Shown here piece by piece: positions 27,601 through 36,059 of a stretch of DNA of 64,000 nt (positions are counted from its first letter, which is position 1; each line of letters starts with the position of its first letter). The notes below the pieces were generated by a model that saw only the letters and a list, made by a program, of their open reading frames with translations, did no database searches and was not told the origin of the DNA. The position numbers and the translations under genes were made by a program. Source of the DNA: Loripinus fragilis (lineage: Eukaryota; Mollusca; Bivalvia; Lucinida; Lucinidae); NCBI GenBank assembly GCA_964019695.1, contig OZ026524.1, positions 14,562,309 to 14,626,308 of the forward strand, written 5' to 3'.

Positions 27601-28810
27601 CTCGAATATTTTCAGGGAGTCCATACGCTATAGAAGTTAAGGGTCATCCTGGATCAGGTGTGATAAAGGTGTATGGTCCAGGCTTGGAGAGTGGTGTATT
27701 CCCAGATTATCAGGGACATTTCTTTGTTGACGCAACTGGAGCTGGAGGTGGGGAGCTGCATGTCAGTGTTATGGGACTCAAAGGTAAATACAGGAGAAAC
27801 AAGCATTATCATTTAGGCCATCTTTGTCATTTGACTTCTTCACTTAGTGTCAACGGAATGATAATTTTCACAATTGGTAAACAGTGGTTTGAGTTAAAAG
27901 TAATGGTTCAATATAATATATTATTTAACTTATCTATTTTATGTTTTTCACATTGATTTTGGGGTGAAGATTTTTTATTATCTAATCTCACAAAACGTTT
28001 TTGAAACAAGAGTTTTTGATGAGAATTAGCACCAAATTCTCCAAAAGGTTCAAGCATCCAAGATCCTGCCATTAACACTCTGCAAAGTATTTGTAGCAAA
28101 ACGAAAATAAACTAAAAATAATAAATGTCACTCAAAAATGTTGAATTGAACCGCCCTAAATTACCAGCTATAGCGTTGGATGCCTAGTTCAAATATAATG
28201 GAAAACCTGTGTGCCAGCACATGAGCATCCACAAACTATATCATGCATATCCATGGTAAATTCTGAGCATGAAAACGAGAGTGTTGTGTTATATTCAACC
28301 GATCAGTTATGGTATATTTGTAACTATAAAATTGTTTTGAGACCACAAAAACGTGATTTTAAAAAATAATTGTAGCGTCATATGATTAAAAGAATCCACT
28401 GCTTGTGTACATCTATTGCTGAATCAATTAAACTAATTGCAAAAAAGGTGATTAAATGCTTGGCACAGCCTTGCGTATTATATATTTTAAACTTGTGAAA
28501 GAGATTTAAAGTTGTAAATATAACCCTATGATTTATTATTACAGGTGCTTTCCATGTGGAAATGAAGAGAGCCAGTCAGAAAGACAAGCTGTTCAATTGT
28601 CTTTATCATCCCCTAGAGCCAGGACTTTATACAATCAACGTGCAATGGTCAGGAACTCATGTTAATGGCAGCCCCTTTAAAGTGTTTGTGGCACAGTCAG
28701 AAATGGACTTGTTGGATTATGAGAGTCAATTAAACAGATCACGTGCATCTTCAGGAAAAAGTTCTTCCAAGCTTTCACCTAACACAACGGAGGAGAGCAT
28801 CCATTATTAA
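539..28810 (+). CDS. Filamin-family gene, 3' part (ten exons)
   Basis: Filamins are elongated actin-crosslinking scaffolds made of Ig-like repeats of about 96 residues. Ten exons join with fully consistent phases: 539-643, 1667-1968, 3691-3796, 12167-12324, 15769-15943, 16924-17028, 19072-19248, 25906-26058, 27616-27783 and 28545-28810. The product shows the end of one repeat (PREEGKHYIDVFW, FPLDKSPF), a linker of about 180 residues rich in Ser, Pro and Arg, then three repeats. These begin near SPKVVLKGKGL, EKVGVTGPNIKTGVIG and IKVYGPGLESGVF. Family hallmarks are visible: GPGLE, DNFDGTYRLRVRPVKPGKH, VFGSPYAIEV, DATGAGGGELHV, LEPGLYTINVQWSGTHVNGSPF. It ends in a 35-40 residue Ser-rich tail. 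The 5' part, including any actin-binding CH domains, lies before the window. One intron (15944-16923) appears to start with GC. Whether it is closer to vertebrate filamins or to insect jitterbug-type proteins cannot be settled here. Confidence 0.9.
644..1666 (+). other. Filamin intron, no gene seen
   Basis: AT-rich intron of about 1 kb between two coding exons. I see no coding potential and no clear mobile element in it. Confidence 0.7.
1667..1968 (+). CDS. Filamin exon B (repeat end plus linker)
   Basis: 302 bases, phase 1 in and phase 0 out; acceptor gttatag, donor gtaagt. It completes a filamin repeat (KHYIDVFWNDFPLDKSPF) and runs into a linker with PPGGYWIRADRKPRH and VYILAPGKSEPSLDD. 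An earlier in-frame donor (GAG|gtaaga at about 1803) would give a shorter exon, so alternative 5' splice-site use is possible. Confidence 0.85.
1969..3690 (+). other. Filamin intron with repeat fragments
   Basis: Contains a fragment of the roughly 400-bp dispersed family near 2285-2430 (cagaatctagggcaaaggtt), another fragment near 3330-3420, and a hairpin-like unit near 3560-3625 (gactgtgcggatgcgcaggc). The segment 3460-3560 is repeated at 34545-34640. No gene is seen. Confidence 0.6.
3691..3796 (+). CDS. Filamin exon C (linker)
   Basis: 106 bases, phase 0 in and phase 1 out; acceptor gttccattccag, donor gtatta. It encodes a basic Pro-, His- and Arg-rich stretch beginning SRRSLPPTRIHVQRHG. 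It is not recognisable as a filamin repeat. It is called because its phases exactly bridge the exons on either side and the splice signals are good. Confidence 0.65.
4567..5020 (+). repeat. Hairpin-bearing dispersed element, copy 1
   Basis: Closely matches 62025-62496 over its whole length. Shared landmarks are taacacacctcgcctata, a ggcgttagacggtgtacc-like stretch, gcaatggcggaaagttggaa and a terminal palindrome. In the palindrome (about 4870-5000) gaattgttgagtaataattc is repeated in reverse complement with a GC-rich loop. No ORF is present, so it is a non-autonomous element or part of one. Confidence 0.8.
5535..5925 (+). repeat. Dispersed ~400-bp family (orientation A)
   Basis: One of several copies sharing agctctctcttcctcatcaag, gcagaccaaccca and agaacggatagcagcc. 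Other copies or fragments lie at about 8035-8215, 16375-16710, 18510-18670 and 60700-61020, with reverse copies at 18130-18520, 22965-23400 and 23975-24490. It has no coding capacity. Confidence 0.6.
9288..10593. mobile_element. 1.3 kb TIR element with TA duplication
   Basis: Begins cgaggggggttcaatatgta and ends with the near-perfect reverse complement (tacatattgaaccccctcg). It is flanked by TA at 9286-9287 and 10594-10595. Length and target site match mariner/Tc elements, but no transposase reading frame survives, so it is a decayed or non-autonomous copy. Confidence 0.75.
10923..11107 (-). repeat. tRNA-derived SINE, copy 1
   Basis: On the minus strand the 5' end reads like a tRNA head (ggctcagttggtagagcg) and the 3' end is gtaaagaatcaaaccaaaca. 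It is similar in layout to 17868-18073 and 34133-34327. In the bivalve context this is a tRNA-headed SINE, not a functional tRNA gene. Confidence 0.65.
11683..11765. repeat. CAAACAGTG hairpin repeat
   Basis: Imperfect inverted repeat: gcaaacagtgaagactctga is followed by its complement ending gtcttcagtgtttgccc. Better preserved relatives lie at 32831-32917, 43651-43719 and 39271-39327. Confidence 0.65.
12167..12324 (+). CDS. Filamin exon D (linker)
   Basis: 158 bases, phase 1 in and phase 0 out; acceptor aaaattgcag, donor CACAG|gtaaac. It encodes a low-complexity segment (GSLRSGSTNPTIRSEPNRRK ... FIYYTSPQ), probably a flexible hinge. It is isolated in a 12 kb intronic region and supported mainly by phase and splice signals. 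Confidence 0.65.
12548..13336. mobile_element. Non-autonomous Tc1-type element
   Basis: Ends are inverted: tacccaacaaaaaa...gaaacgcacc on the left and a matching ggtgtgtttc...tttgttgggta on the right. TA lies at 12546-12547 and 13337-13338. The terminal pattern (TACCC-A/G-C-AAAAAA) resembles the neighbouring Tc1 element. It is 789 bp with no transposase. Confidence 0.8.
13680..15351 (-). mobile_element. Tc1-like DNA transposon
   Basis: 1672 bp. The left end reads tacccggcaaaaaaagttct and the right end is its near-perfect reverse complement (agaactttttttgccgagta). TA duplications lie at 13678-13679 and 15352-15353. It carries a damaged transposase on the minus strand, in a filamin intron and opposite to the host gene. 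Confidence 0.93.
13898..14930 (-). pseudogene. Broken Tc1-type transposase
   Basis: A DDE transposase that would cut and paste its own element; it is read in three pieces. 14930-14496 holds the start (MANARPFRDLRKLSDEERAR), a helix-turn-helix region (DVANQFNVHRSTIIRLRDR) and a GRPKV hook. The frame shifts near 14495, after which the first catalytic Asp lies in LFSDESRF. 14440-14123 holds GGSVMIWAGISLNG and the second Asp in FQDDNAMPH. A TGA at 14123-14125 stands where Trp is usual. 14116-13898 holds the third acidic residue in SPDLSCIEHLWD and the C-terminus. One frameshift and one nonsense codon make it inactive as given, but its domain order and length (about 340 residues) are intact. Confidence 0.92.
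15540..15725 (-). repeat. GGGTCC-type dispersed element fragment
   Basis: Shares gatggcccaacattaaatgc, ttggtagctttgtgatttt and ggatccggaccagtattg with 41780-42115, and is the reverse of the copy at 30553-30830. Only the half with the C/G runs is clearly present. Confidence 0.65.
15769..15943 (+). CDS. Filamin exon E (linker end, next repeat start)
   Basis: 175 bases, phase 0 in and phase 1 out; acceptor gctttcag. It encodes SSSPPSVSPNSYYTLPMPKK and then the start of a filamin repeat, SPKVVLKGKGL ... FHIDGRNAGPG. The only boundary that keeps the conserved Gly and joins to the next exon is CCAG followed by gctagt, a GC-type donor. Reading on past it meets TAG at once. Confidence 0.8.
15944..16923 (+). 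other. Candidate GC-AG intron of filamin
   Basis: Begins gctagt and ends gatattgtag; the flanking exons join in phase across it and restore a Gly codon. It contains a copy of the roughly 400-bp dispersed family at 16375-16710. Confidence 0.7.
16924..17028 (+). CDS. Filamin exon F
   Basis: 105 bases, phase 1 to phase 1; acceptor tattgtag, donor gtaagt. It encodes GEPEAKIASIKSEPPIHI ... YVPKVPG, the central strands of the repeat begun in exon E. The length equals exon A, which covers the same part of an earlier repeat. Confidence 0.88.
17868..18073 (-). repeat. tRNA-derived SINE, copy 2
   Basis: The minus strand starts with a tRNA-like head (gctcagttgctcagcggtag) and a B-box-like region, and its tail rc-matches tttgttttcttgatgctttacgtcc. 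Same organisation as copies at 10923 and 34133. Confidence 0.7.
18714..19040 (+). repeat. CACTAGTGG-family dispersed repeat, copy 2
   Basis: The left part is itself a palindrome (gtgctcatgttttattgaat ... attcaataatacaagagcac). The right part runs from tttatcatatgacatta to an inverted end gacgtcatatgataaa and contains the perfect palindrome taaaccactagtggttta. It is the mirror image of 21771-22115. Confidence 0.85.
19072..19248 (+). CDS. Filamin exon G
   Basis: 177 bases, phase 1 to phase 1; acceptor tgtatttacag, donor gtatgt. It encodes AYLLDIKWANKPLKVCPFKV, closing one repeat, and VYPEKVGVTGPNIKTGVIGK ... DPREAGHG, opening the next. A dispersed repeat ends only about 30 bases upstream of the acceptor, and an inverted copy lies in the next intron. 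Confidence 0.92.
20198..20223. repeat. Poly-T run
   Basis: About 26 consecutive T in a filamin intron. It could be the tail of a retroposed sequence on the minus strand, but no body is recognised. Confidence 0.8.
21325..21567. mobile_element. MITE with long inverted ends
   Basis: The ends ggccccaaggttataaaaac and tttataacctatgggcc are inverted, followed by matching tgctcaactcagctgagca / atgctcagtatagttgag parts. The centre has a palindrome around aatgttggcattttaacatt. A second copy at 31313-32620 is interrupted by another transposon. Outer sequences (gattccagcc / ggctggaatc) extend the inverted symmetry to about 21290-21617. Confidence 0.8.
21771..22115 (-). repeat. CACTAGTGG-family dispersed repeat, copy 3
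   Basis: The reverse complement of the 18714-19040 copy over its full length, starting tttatcatatgacttcgcg and ending near catgagcactcatgtaagat. With copy 2 it brackets coding exon 19072-19248. Confidence 0.85.
22965..23400 (-). repeat. Dispersed ~400-bp family (orientation B)
   Basis: Reverse orientation of the family at 5535-5925: aacagaacctagggcaaaga, ggcagtggctctgttgttg and a ggtctgcagtgtttggtggt stretch. A further reverse copy follows at about 23975-24490. Confidence 0.6.
25906..26058 (+). CDS. Filamin exon H
   Basis: 153 bases, phase 1 to phase 1; acceptor tttcactag, donor gtaagt. It encodes GELTVDCIDPDGQPVNVNL, DNFDGTYRLRVRPVKPGKH and LNKQHVFG, the most canonical filamin stretch in the window. 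Confidence 0.93.
26059..27615 (+). other. Filamin intron with Tc1-type element
   Basis: Consists of about 650 bases of unremarkable AT-rich sequence followed by the TIR element 26735-27575, which ends only 40 bases before the coding exon. Confidence 0.65.
26735..27575. mobile_element. Non-autonomous Tc1-type element
   Basis: Left end tactgaacagcaaaagaaac, right end the reverse complement of tacttgacagcaaaagaaac. TA lies at 26733-26734 and 27576-27577. It is 841 bp with no transposase frame. Confidence 0.8.
27616..27783 (+). CDS. Filamin exon I
   Basis: 168 bases, phase 1 to phase 1; acceptor atattttcag, donor gtaaat. It encodes SPYAIEVKG, ending one repeat, and IKVYGPGLESGVFPDYQGHF ... ATGAGGGELHVSVMGLKG, opening the last repeat. 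The GPGLE and GAG-GEL signatures are typical of filamin. Confidence 0.93.
27784..28544 (+). other. Last filamin intron
   Basis: 761 bases. The stretch 28372-28510 resembles part of the CACTAGTGG family (gcgtcatatgattaaaa, gctgaatcaattaaactaat). Otherwise I see nothing. Confidence 0.6.
28545..28810 (+). CDS. Filamin terminal exon with stop
   Basis: 266 bases, phase 1 in, ending at TAA; acceptor tattattacag. It completes the last repeat (FHVEMKRASQKDKLF, HPLEPGLYTINVQW, THVNGSPFKVFV) and adds a Ser-rich tail (YESQLNRSRASSGKSSSKLS ... EESIHY). A (GA)n run and a miniature element follow within 50-110 bases of the stop. I see no clear polyadenylation signal outside repeats. Confidence 0.92.
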
Positions 28811-28856
28811 CCCATTCATCCCTGAGTAACTTCCATGGACCTTAATAGAATGAATG

Positions 28857-28872
28857 AGAGAGAGAGAGAGAG
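28857..28872. repeat. (GA)n microsatellite
   Basis: Short run of gagagaga just after the filamin stop codon, in the presumed 3' untranslated region. Confidence 0.7.
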
Positions 28873-28922
28873 TCAATGATAATGTTAATAATGTTGAAAA
28901 AATGAAGTTGGAGAACAAAAAT

Positions 28923-29159
28923 GAGCCACAGCATGTGATTTCCAACAATGTGACATTTTGACAGGTGTAGACTCACATGAGTCTGTACAGCCTCCTGTTA
29001 AGCTTAGAAACTCCAAATTATGTTCAGTTAGTAGCTTAACACTCATATTATATTCAAGCGACTAGCGAAGGCTCTGATCAGACTGCGCATATGCACAGGC
29101 TGATCTGAGGCTTTGGTGATCGCACATACCACATTGTTGGAAATCTCATGCGGCAGCTC
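28923..29159. mobile_element. MITE, GATTTCCAACAATG ends, copy 1
   Basis: Inverted termini gagccacagcatgtgatttc and gaaatctcatgcggcagctc enclose a core with ctgatcagactgcgcatatg. A second, about 80% similar copy lies at 42494-42730. It probably lies in or beside the filamin 3' untranslated region. Confidence 0.8.
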
Positions 29160-29479
29160 ATTTTAAATAATTAATTCGAAATGAAAAATATTTATAACAA
29201 GTCAGTGCTTTATTCTGAATTATCGTTTTAGTTTTCGAACAAAACATGTTGTGGTTTCTCAAAAGACACTTCTAAATGATGATTCTTTAGATGTCGTACA
29301 GTCTGATGATATCTAAAGCATCACAAATGTTTTTGGTATGATAAATATACCTCTTTTGGCTTTCGTCATACCCTATAAAGGTCAATAACTCTTAGGGAAA
29401 CCTTCAGGAAACCACACCTTATGTATAATTGTCCACTGAGCACTGACTTTAAAAACATGACACATTAGCTCCTAGGTTA

Positions 29480-29670
29480 CAGTAAAACCTCTATTAAGGG
29501 GCCACTCAAAAACAGACAAAACAAAAACCTTAATGACAAATGTAAGCTTAATAAAGGTTGATAGTATTGCAGAATGCTCCTCTTACTTTTGATCTGCATT
29601 AAGCGCTAGTTGGTCTTGAAAAACAATTTTTGGTCTTTTTTAAAGTGGCCGTTTTAGACAGGTTTTACTG
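29480..29670. mobile_element. MITE, CAGTAAAACC ends, copy 1
   Basis: Ends cagtaaaacctctatt and gacaggttttactg, internal ggccactcaaaaacag; TA lies before the left end. Sister copy at 37930-38100. Confidence 0.8.
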
Positions 29671-29824
29671 TTTTATCAAATCTGCGATTAGATTCATATA
29701 TTCTCACATAACATTTAACAGTCAAAGAGCATCTTGTTAACACAACATCATGATGTTGCATCAATGTCACTGTGACAGTGAATGAAACGTATGTCTCAGA
29801 TGTATTTCAGTTAACAAAGTAGCT

Positions 29825-30165
29825 CTTACAGGAGTGCTCATGCTCATTATTAAATTTATACAGCGCGGCTTGTCTAGCATTTTATCACTTTTTTCCAACA
29901 AGTTTAATAAATAGAATAGTACAGGAGCATGAATATTAGATGTGGACCTGTGCATAGCAATTGGTCAGGCTGATCTAAGTTGGCCATGAAAATCTGATGT
30001 TTTCGTCTTGACACGATTGGCATGGCATGTGTCTCATTGTATAAAATAGTTTATCATATGATGTTGCATGTGGGAGTGATATAATGTCATTTAATAAAAT
30101 AGATAAACCACTAGTGGTTTACATTTTTAGTAATGTTAAGTAATGAAGGTCATAACGTCACATAT
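29825..30165 (+). repeat. CACTAGTGG-family dispersed repeat, copy 4
   Basis: Contains caggagtgctcatgctcatt, tttatcatatgatgttgcat and the palindrome taaaccactagtggttta. The modules are rearranged relative to copies 2 and 3. Confidence 0.7.
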
Positions 30166-30552
30166 ATATGGATAAATCTTGATGTTTTCACACCAAAAAC
30201 ATGATTTCAATGCCTTCAGAGTGACAGTGAAAACAGATCAAATTGATCAGATGACCAGCCTGATCTGATTTTTATTCTGGGTACATCTGATACTTTGATG
30301 GTATTGTCATGAGGTGCCTCATTTTAGTTAGTTATAATATTGTGATATCTTGCCAGTAATATATAATAAGCATGTAAATACAAAACACTGTTATTAGCCA
30401 ATAAGCTTGTACTCTGTAGTTGCTCCGTAGAACAAGCCGAGGTTATGCTCCCCAGACTATACTTCAGTTATCTCTGAAATAAAACATGATCTGAGACCCC
30501 TTATGGCAATCTTTGTGTTCTTGAAACCAATTAACTGGCACTTTGGCAAACA

Positions 30553-30830
30553 GTGAATACCCACATGCGTGGATTCAGAGGGGGGACGGGGTCCGGACCC
30601 CCCCCCCTGAAAAATAAAAAAAAATTAGGGTTTCCTGGCAATATTGGTCTGGATTCCTTAAAAATCACAAAGCTACCAAGCCAGAATTTAGTGTTGGGCC
30701 ATCATCAGCACGCCAGCGAAACACCATTTATGGTCCGCTTATAGTTATATTTGGATCCTCCCTACCCCCTCATCAACTAAAAAAACGTCAAACGTTGACC
30801 CCCTGACAAAACTTTCTGGATCTGGGCATG
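30553..30830 (+). repeat. GGGTCC-type dispersed element
   Basis: Begins catgcgtggattcagagggg with runs of G and C, then cacaaagctaccaagccaga, gttgggccatcatcagcacg and ctgacaaaactttctggat. The same parts occur, reversed, at 41780-42115 and in part at 15540-15725. The longest frame in it is an artefact. Confidence 0.7.
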
Positions 30831-31312
30831 ACCCAGATGAAATGCAGCATCATGGGTCTGCACTGTTTGCTAAGATCAAACAACCTTCAGGGACAGAAAT
30901 GCATCATAATATAGAACATTTTAACTTTGACCCCTTAAGTACACAATGTGCATTCCCATGCTTATTTTTTTTTCTTAATGTATGGGAAAATCCATCTGAA
31001 TAAAAAGGGTTACGATACCATGTAGTATGCACCTCTGCCTTTATCAATTAGCCAGTCCAGATACATGTAGGAACAATATCCCATTTTATCTGTTATGACA
31101 CTGAAATTGGATAAGTAAATGCCTTGCTCCAACTTGTATATTGTGAATGCGTAAAATCAAGAGTACTCATACCCCTAGGTTTTGGCAGAAATATGGCAAT
31201 TGTAAACTATCCTTTTTGAATGATCATATTCTATATACTGAAGGTTTTTCTTTAATTTGAAGCATATAGGAACAACAGTTGTCAGTTTGAGTTAATAGTA
31301 GCTTGAGATTCC

Positions 31313-32620
31313 GGGCTCCGAGGTTATACTCAACTCAGTAGAGCATAATATTTATTCTGCTCATAAATGTTAAAATGCCAACAATTGTTGGCATTTTAAC
31401 ATTTATTAGCATGATAAAGGACCTCGGACAGTCTCCTATTAAATCTGCCCAAATTTTGACAGCCTGTGGCTAGGATAATGCATATTTGACAACTATAATT
31501 TTGTGCTTAAATCAAACCTTTACTTTTAATGTACCAAGCAAAATAAAAATATTTTGAAAATATTGCATGATTATGCCGGGACTTTAGGGTTTAGGGGTTG
31601 GGGGTATTTTTTGTGACCAAATTTTGTTTCACAGAAAGTCAAAGTTTCGCCAGGTATTCACCTAAATACATGAAAATATAATGTTTGGGGAATAAAACTT
31701 GAGACAAAAGTGATGCGTTTACATAAAATTCAGGTTGAGAAGATTTCATCGCTTCTTCTAAATTAATATGCTGTCCATAACTTTTGACAATTACCTGTTG
31801 TGTATCAAGTTCAGTCATTTTGACATCATGTTCACTGAGGTGTATCATACCTGCGTACTGTATATATCAGAGTCTAGATAAACACAATTTTTGAGCTAAA
31901 TTCTTAAAATATTTTTTAATCATCAGATTTAGCCTATGATTTGGTGATTAGAAGAACCGTCTAATTTCGACAGTTCTTTTGAGTACCCACAACATATGTT
32001 TCGGTTGAGAAATAAGACAATAATTTACTTGGTACGCATTCACAACTAAATCCCTGGATACATGCCATTGTAAATTGACATTCACCTACAGGTTTGCACA
32101 AAATAACTTCCTAATACGTTTTTATAATAAATTGTTTTTGAGCATTTTGACATCGTTCCCCCCCCCCCCCCGTGACCAATCATGCCGTTTTTATATGATG
32201 TGTGAAATGTAAAACTACAACAGTATGCAAAAGGATTAGTTTGGTCACGGGGGGGGGGGGGGGGGTGGGGGGGGGAAAGCACTTCAGTAAAACTTCTTCT
32301 ATTTCCTTTATGTTAAAAATAGCAAAAACAGGGTTTTCAACCCATATTTTTGAATAGGTACTTGTCAAATGAGAAAAAACACTTTTGCGGATAATTCGAG
32401 AGTTGAACATACAATCTGTTTGATTGAAAAATTATCGTTTTCTTTGAAACTTTTTTCTGGCGATTTTATGGGCAATGTTTCATTATGACTGTCCGAGGTC
32501 CTTCAACATCTGAGAGACTTGAAGCAAAAACCTTTATCATTTATCTGTATTTTAGTTCTTATGAGCAGTTGAAATTTCGTGCTCAGTTGAGCATGAAAAA
32601 AGTTTTATAACCTCTGGGCC
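31313..32620. mobile_element. MITE copy interrupted by a second element
   Basis: Second copy of the 21325-21567 MITE. Left half 31313-31418 (ggctccgaggttatactcaa, palindrome aatgccaacaattgttggca) and right half 32502-32620 (caacatctgagagacttgaa to ataacctctgggcc). The halves are separated by the 31419-32501 insertion. Confidence 0.8.
31419..32501. mobile_element. 1.08 kb transposon nested in a MITE
   Basis: Perfect 15-bp terminal inverted repeats: ggacctcggacagtc at the left and gactgtccgaggtcc at the right. The insertion lies exactly where it splits the MITE. It includes an inner hairpin of C and G runs (32153-32277). No transposase is recognised; the 31639-31848 minus frame is short and unassigned. 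Confidence 0.8.
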
Positions 32621-32830
32621 TGGACTGTAAAGAATATAGAATAAAAGCGTCATTACTTAACCCTTTTTGGACCATTGGAATTTCCCTTACAGTTCTATAC
32701 AGCAAGCTCAGGACAGTCCATTTCATATATTGAGGGGCACTGGTTATAATTTCCAATACATATATTTCTTCCTCTAAAGATCGATTTTTTTTTTCATTAG
32801 CAAACAGTCAGTGTTTTTGTCTTAGCAAAT

Positions 32831-32917
32831 GGGTACTCTATCAAACAGTGAAGATCCGGATGAAATGCCACATAATGTGGCATTTCATCTGGGTCTTCAC
32901 TGTTTGCCAAAGTACCC
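32831..32917. repeat. Near-perfect CAAACAGTG hairpin
   Basis: The arm caaacagtgaagatccggat ... atgccacat is mirrored by atgtggcatttcatctgggt ... actgtttgcc, with gggtac / gtaccc flanks. The stem is about 40 bp with almost no loop. Confidence 0.85.
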
Positions 32918-33109
32918 ATATTGGGGTTTCTTGTTTTCAAACGGTTAAAGTGGATGTCTTGTCCTGTCAACATGTATTATCGGTATATAAAAGTGCCATC
33001 TCGATGAGATGGCTTTTTTAAGTACCACCAGTATATCTTTTGTAAGTAAGAATAAGTCTAGAAACATGCTGAATTGAATCCTGTGTTTTCAAAAGTTATT
33101 CAACTTCAG

Positions 33110-33250
33110 GCATTTAGTTAAGCATGTGTAACAAAAAGAACTTATTTCTCAACCAAAACATATGTTTTGGGTACTCAAAAGAAATGCCTCAAATGAAATG
33201 GGTCTTTTTAGCACCCAGAACAATTGAGACAGGTCTTTTTAGCACACAGA
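33110..33250. repeat. AAAAGAACC-type hairpin region
   Basis: Has ttatttctcaaccaaaacat and gggtactcaaaagaaatgcc followed by gggtctttttagcaccc. It is a diverged member of the family at 41265-41345, 44180-44270 and 20080-20165. Confidence 0.5.
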
Positions 33251-34132
33251 GCATATACTCATGCTAAAAAATAAAGCAACCCTAAGCACTGTATAATACA
33301 CTAATGTAATGGTCAGTTTGCTTTGTATACTTTGCCATACCGGCTTGGTTGTAATTCGGGCACACTTGCAGGCCCATGCTATGTTGATGAAGTCCTTCAC
33401 CAAAATGTCCTGCCGATCTTTCAGACTGTTGAAAACAATTTTCTCTTCCACCAATGCCCGACCCCATAGCTGCAATATTTGCAAGCCGATCATGTAATCA
33501 CTCTAGACTGGCCATCCAGATTCCCTGATCTGATCTAGATCTATTGGCCTGTAACCTGACCAATACATTACTGTACCTTCTTTTTTGGCATGTGTATATG
33601 TTAAAACTGATGGATAAGAAATATTTACAAGTTTACGCTCAAAAATTTTGTTTATCACCTGTACAACTTAGTTTATTAAGGTTCTACAGGTATGTAAATT
33701 CAAGTTATTTATAGTTCACCATATTACGTAGGCAAGTTATTGCATTGCACACATAACAAATACTCCAATCAGATTGCTTGGACAAGCTAGTTGATCTGAT
33801 CACTATTTTTATCTATATGCAAAAAGGAATATACTCATAATATGCTTGTTTAAATTTTATAAATTATACCTCCATGCATTTAGGTTTTATACATTTGTTG
33901 TTCATATATATTGCTTAAGATAATAAAATTTTATACTTATCGTCATCTCTGGCTTTTTAGTCCTTTCTCCCACACAAAAAACGAATTTTAATTCTAGTCA
34001 GCTTATTAGAAATTCATAAAGATGACCAGAAAAGTCTTAGACTTGCCAGAGTATCCATAATTCACATAGTATTCCCAGAATCTTCCCTTGTTTGCTCTTC
34101 ATTTGGCCTTTTAACTTTCCGCCTACTACGAT

Positions 34133-34327
34133 GGTTTGTTTGTTTGATTCTTTAAGTCCCATTCAACAATTTTTCAGTTAAATCTAGACGGGTCTTCCTG
34201 GGTTGAGCCAGTACTGATCAAGGATTAATTTGTCTTGCTCAAGGTTACAATGCAGTGACTCTGGTGAGGCTCAAACCCTCAACCCCTCAGTCATGAGTCA
34301 AGCACTCTACCACTGAACCACAGCCCA
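34133..34327 (-). repeat. tRNA-derived SINE, copy 3
   Basis: Minus strand: tRNA-like head gtggttcagtggtagagtgc (A-box-like) and gggtttgagcctcaccagag (B-box-like), then a unique body, then an A/C-rich tail gaatcaaacaaacaaacc. This is the clearest SINE of the set. Confidence 0.8.
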
Positions 34328-34831
34328 GCCTCCTACTATGATGGGATGGACATAAATAAATGTTAGGTAACTCTCTGTTTTAATAAATCTCTTTAAAAAT
34401 CCAGATAACTATTCAGTTGAGAAATGCACAGCATATATCAACATCATACACAGTATTAGTAACTATACATACTAAAATCAACAACTAACAATTGGGTCGC
34501 CATGCTTAAAAATCTGTCTTCGGGTCTTCCAACAAACTTAAGAATTCAAACTAGCCTGCTAATCTACAGAGACTAGCTAGAAAATTGAAAATTCGCTTGT
34601 TGCAAGTCTAGATATGATACTTTCCAATAAGGCTGACCTGAAAAAATGTTGGTTTGCTGTGCTCCTACCTACCTACCCAAAACAGGCCCTATCCCAAAAA
34701 TTGTATTGCCCTTTTTTAATTTTTTCTCTAATTCTGTAAATAAAACTCTTCTTTAAAAGCGTTAAAAGCTGTATTTTAATTGAAAGGTTACAGAGACTGC
34801 TTTTATATGCATCCTTACCTTATATACAGTA

Positions 34832-35900
34832 CAGTCTACTCTTGATACCTCGAATTTCAAGGGACTGAGCAAAATGTGTCGAGTTATCAGTAGTTCGAGG
34901 TAACCATATCATGACGTATAGCCACACTTTTGGGGCAAAATAACTCACGTTTAACTCGCCCATTAATAGATCGTCGTTATTGCTAGGTTGATCCAAGAAT
35001 CAATTGACATTTGGAATCTAAATAAAATAAAAAAATATAAAAGGGGAAAAATAGAATCGTATTTCAGGTACCACTGCAGTCCCGTCATTATGGTCATTTT
35101 TTCACTTTCTATGGCAAAATAAAATAAACAAAGCATTTTCAGTTCTAAGTAAGTATCGGCGACTGGTCCCGCGGTCGCAGGTTTTACCCTTTCGTACGTC
35201 GTCATATGTTTAAGCCCCGAACAGACAGTGTACATGCACGTTTTAATTGTCGTCAGCTTTTGTCATGACATGACCAATGTCTGAAACTAGCCTTACACAC
35301 ACAATTGTGCAGTGTCTGACTTAAAACGCTGCATTCGTTTTCAAAAATAAAAAAAATGGCCCGAGAAACAATTAAATTATACTTTAACCTTATTTAAAAC
35401 GAGCAGTCATCAGACAGGCTTAATACTCAATAGATTACTCAAATATGACACATTAGCTCAAACCGTCACTTACAGAGATAGACATGTACCCACTTTGAAG
35501 TTGTATACAATAGATCAATAGAACTCGTCGACTGCAGTCAATTATGTAATTTTACAATGCATGTGTCATACACGTGGACCAAGTGATCAAACAATTGATA
35601 GTTTTCAAATTAACATTCAAACCGGTGGATTAATTGGAGACATAGTCAGATTAAAAGGTAAGTTAATGACTGTCTTTTTCTTTTGAAATGGAATCGAGTT
35701 AGGCGTTGTAAAATACACTAAAATTGATCAGCGGGACCCGTTTTTCGTAACGAGTTATCAGTTTTATTGACTTAGCCGTTGTCGAGATAAACGTTGTGGA
35801 ATTGCAATAAATTATAGGGGAAAATACCAGGACCGGGCCATCGAGTCGCGATACGAGATAGTATTGAGGTATGCATAGTTGAGTTAACGAGAGTCAACTG
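34832..35900. mobile_element. TA-flanked TIR element, pogo/Tigger-like ends
   Basis: Left end cagtctactcttgatacctc; right end the inverse of cagttgactctcgttaactc. TA lies at 34830-34831 and 35901-35902. Inner copies of cgagttatcag occur near both ends. It is 1069 bp with no transposase frame. The subfamily is inferred from the look of the ends only. Confidence 0.7.
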
Positions 35901-36059
35901 TATTTGTAGACCTCCAAAAGTGATAGTAAGGAGGTCAATAAATTATGCTGAATTTCTTTTTAATAAAAAAAAGACCTACCTACAATGAACCTGCCCAAAC
36001 TGAAATTGATAGGTAGGAGCACTGCAAACAAATATATTCTAAGGATGGCCTAAGCAAAT

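Noticed and set aside
29550..29555. AATAAA as the filamin polyadenylation signal
   Set aside because: It lies about 740 bases after the stop and inside a MITE; AATAAA is frequent by chance in such AT-rich sequence.
33239..33493. 84-codon minus-strand frame MIGLQILQLWGRALVEEKIV
   Set aside because: It looks slightly protein-like, but I find no splice context, domain or repeat relation; not strong enough to call.
10923..34327. tRNA genes at the three tRNA-like heads
   Set aside because: Each head is degenerate and joined to a shared body and A/C-rich tail. They are SINE heads, not tRNA genes.
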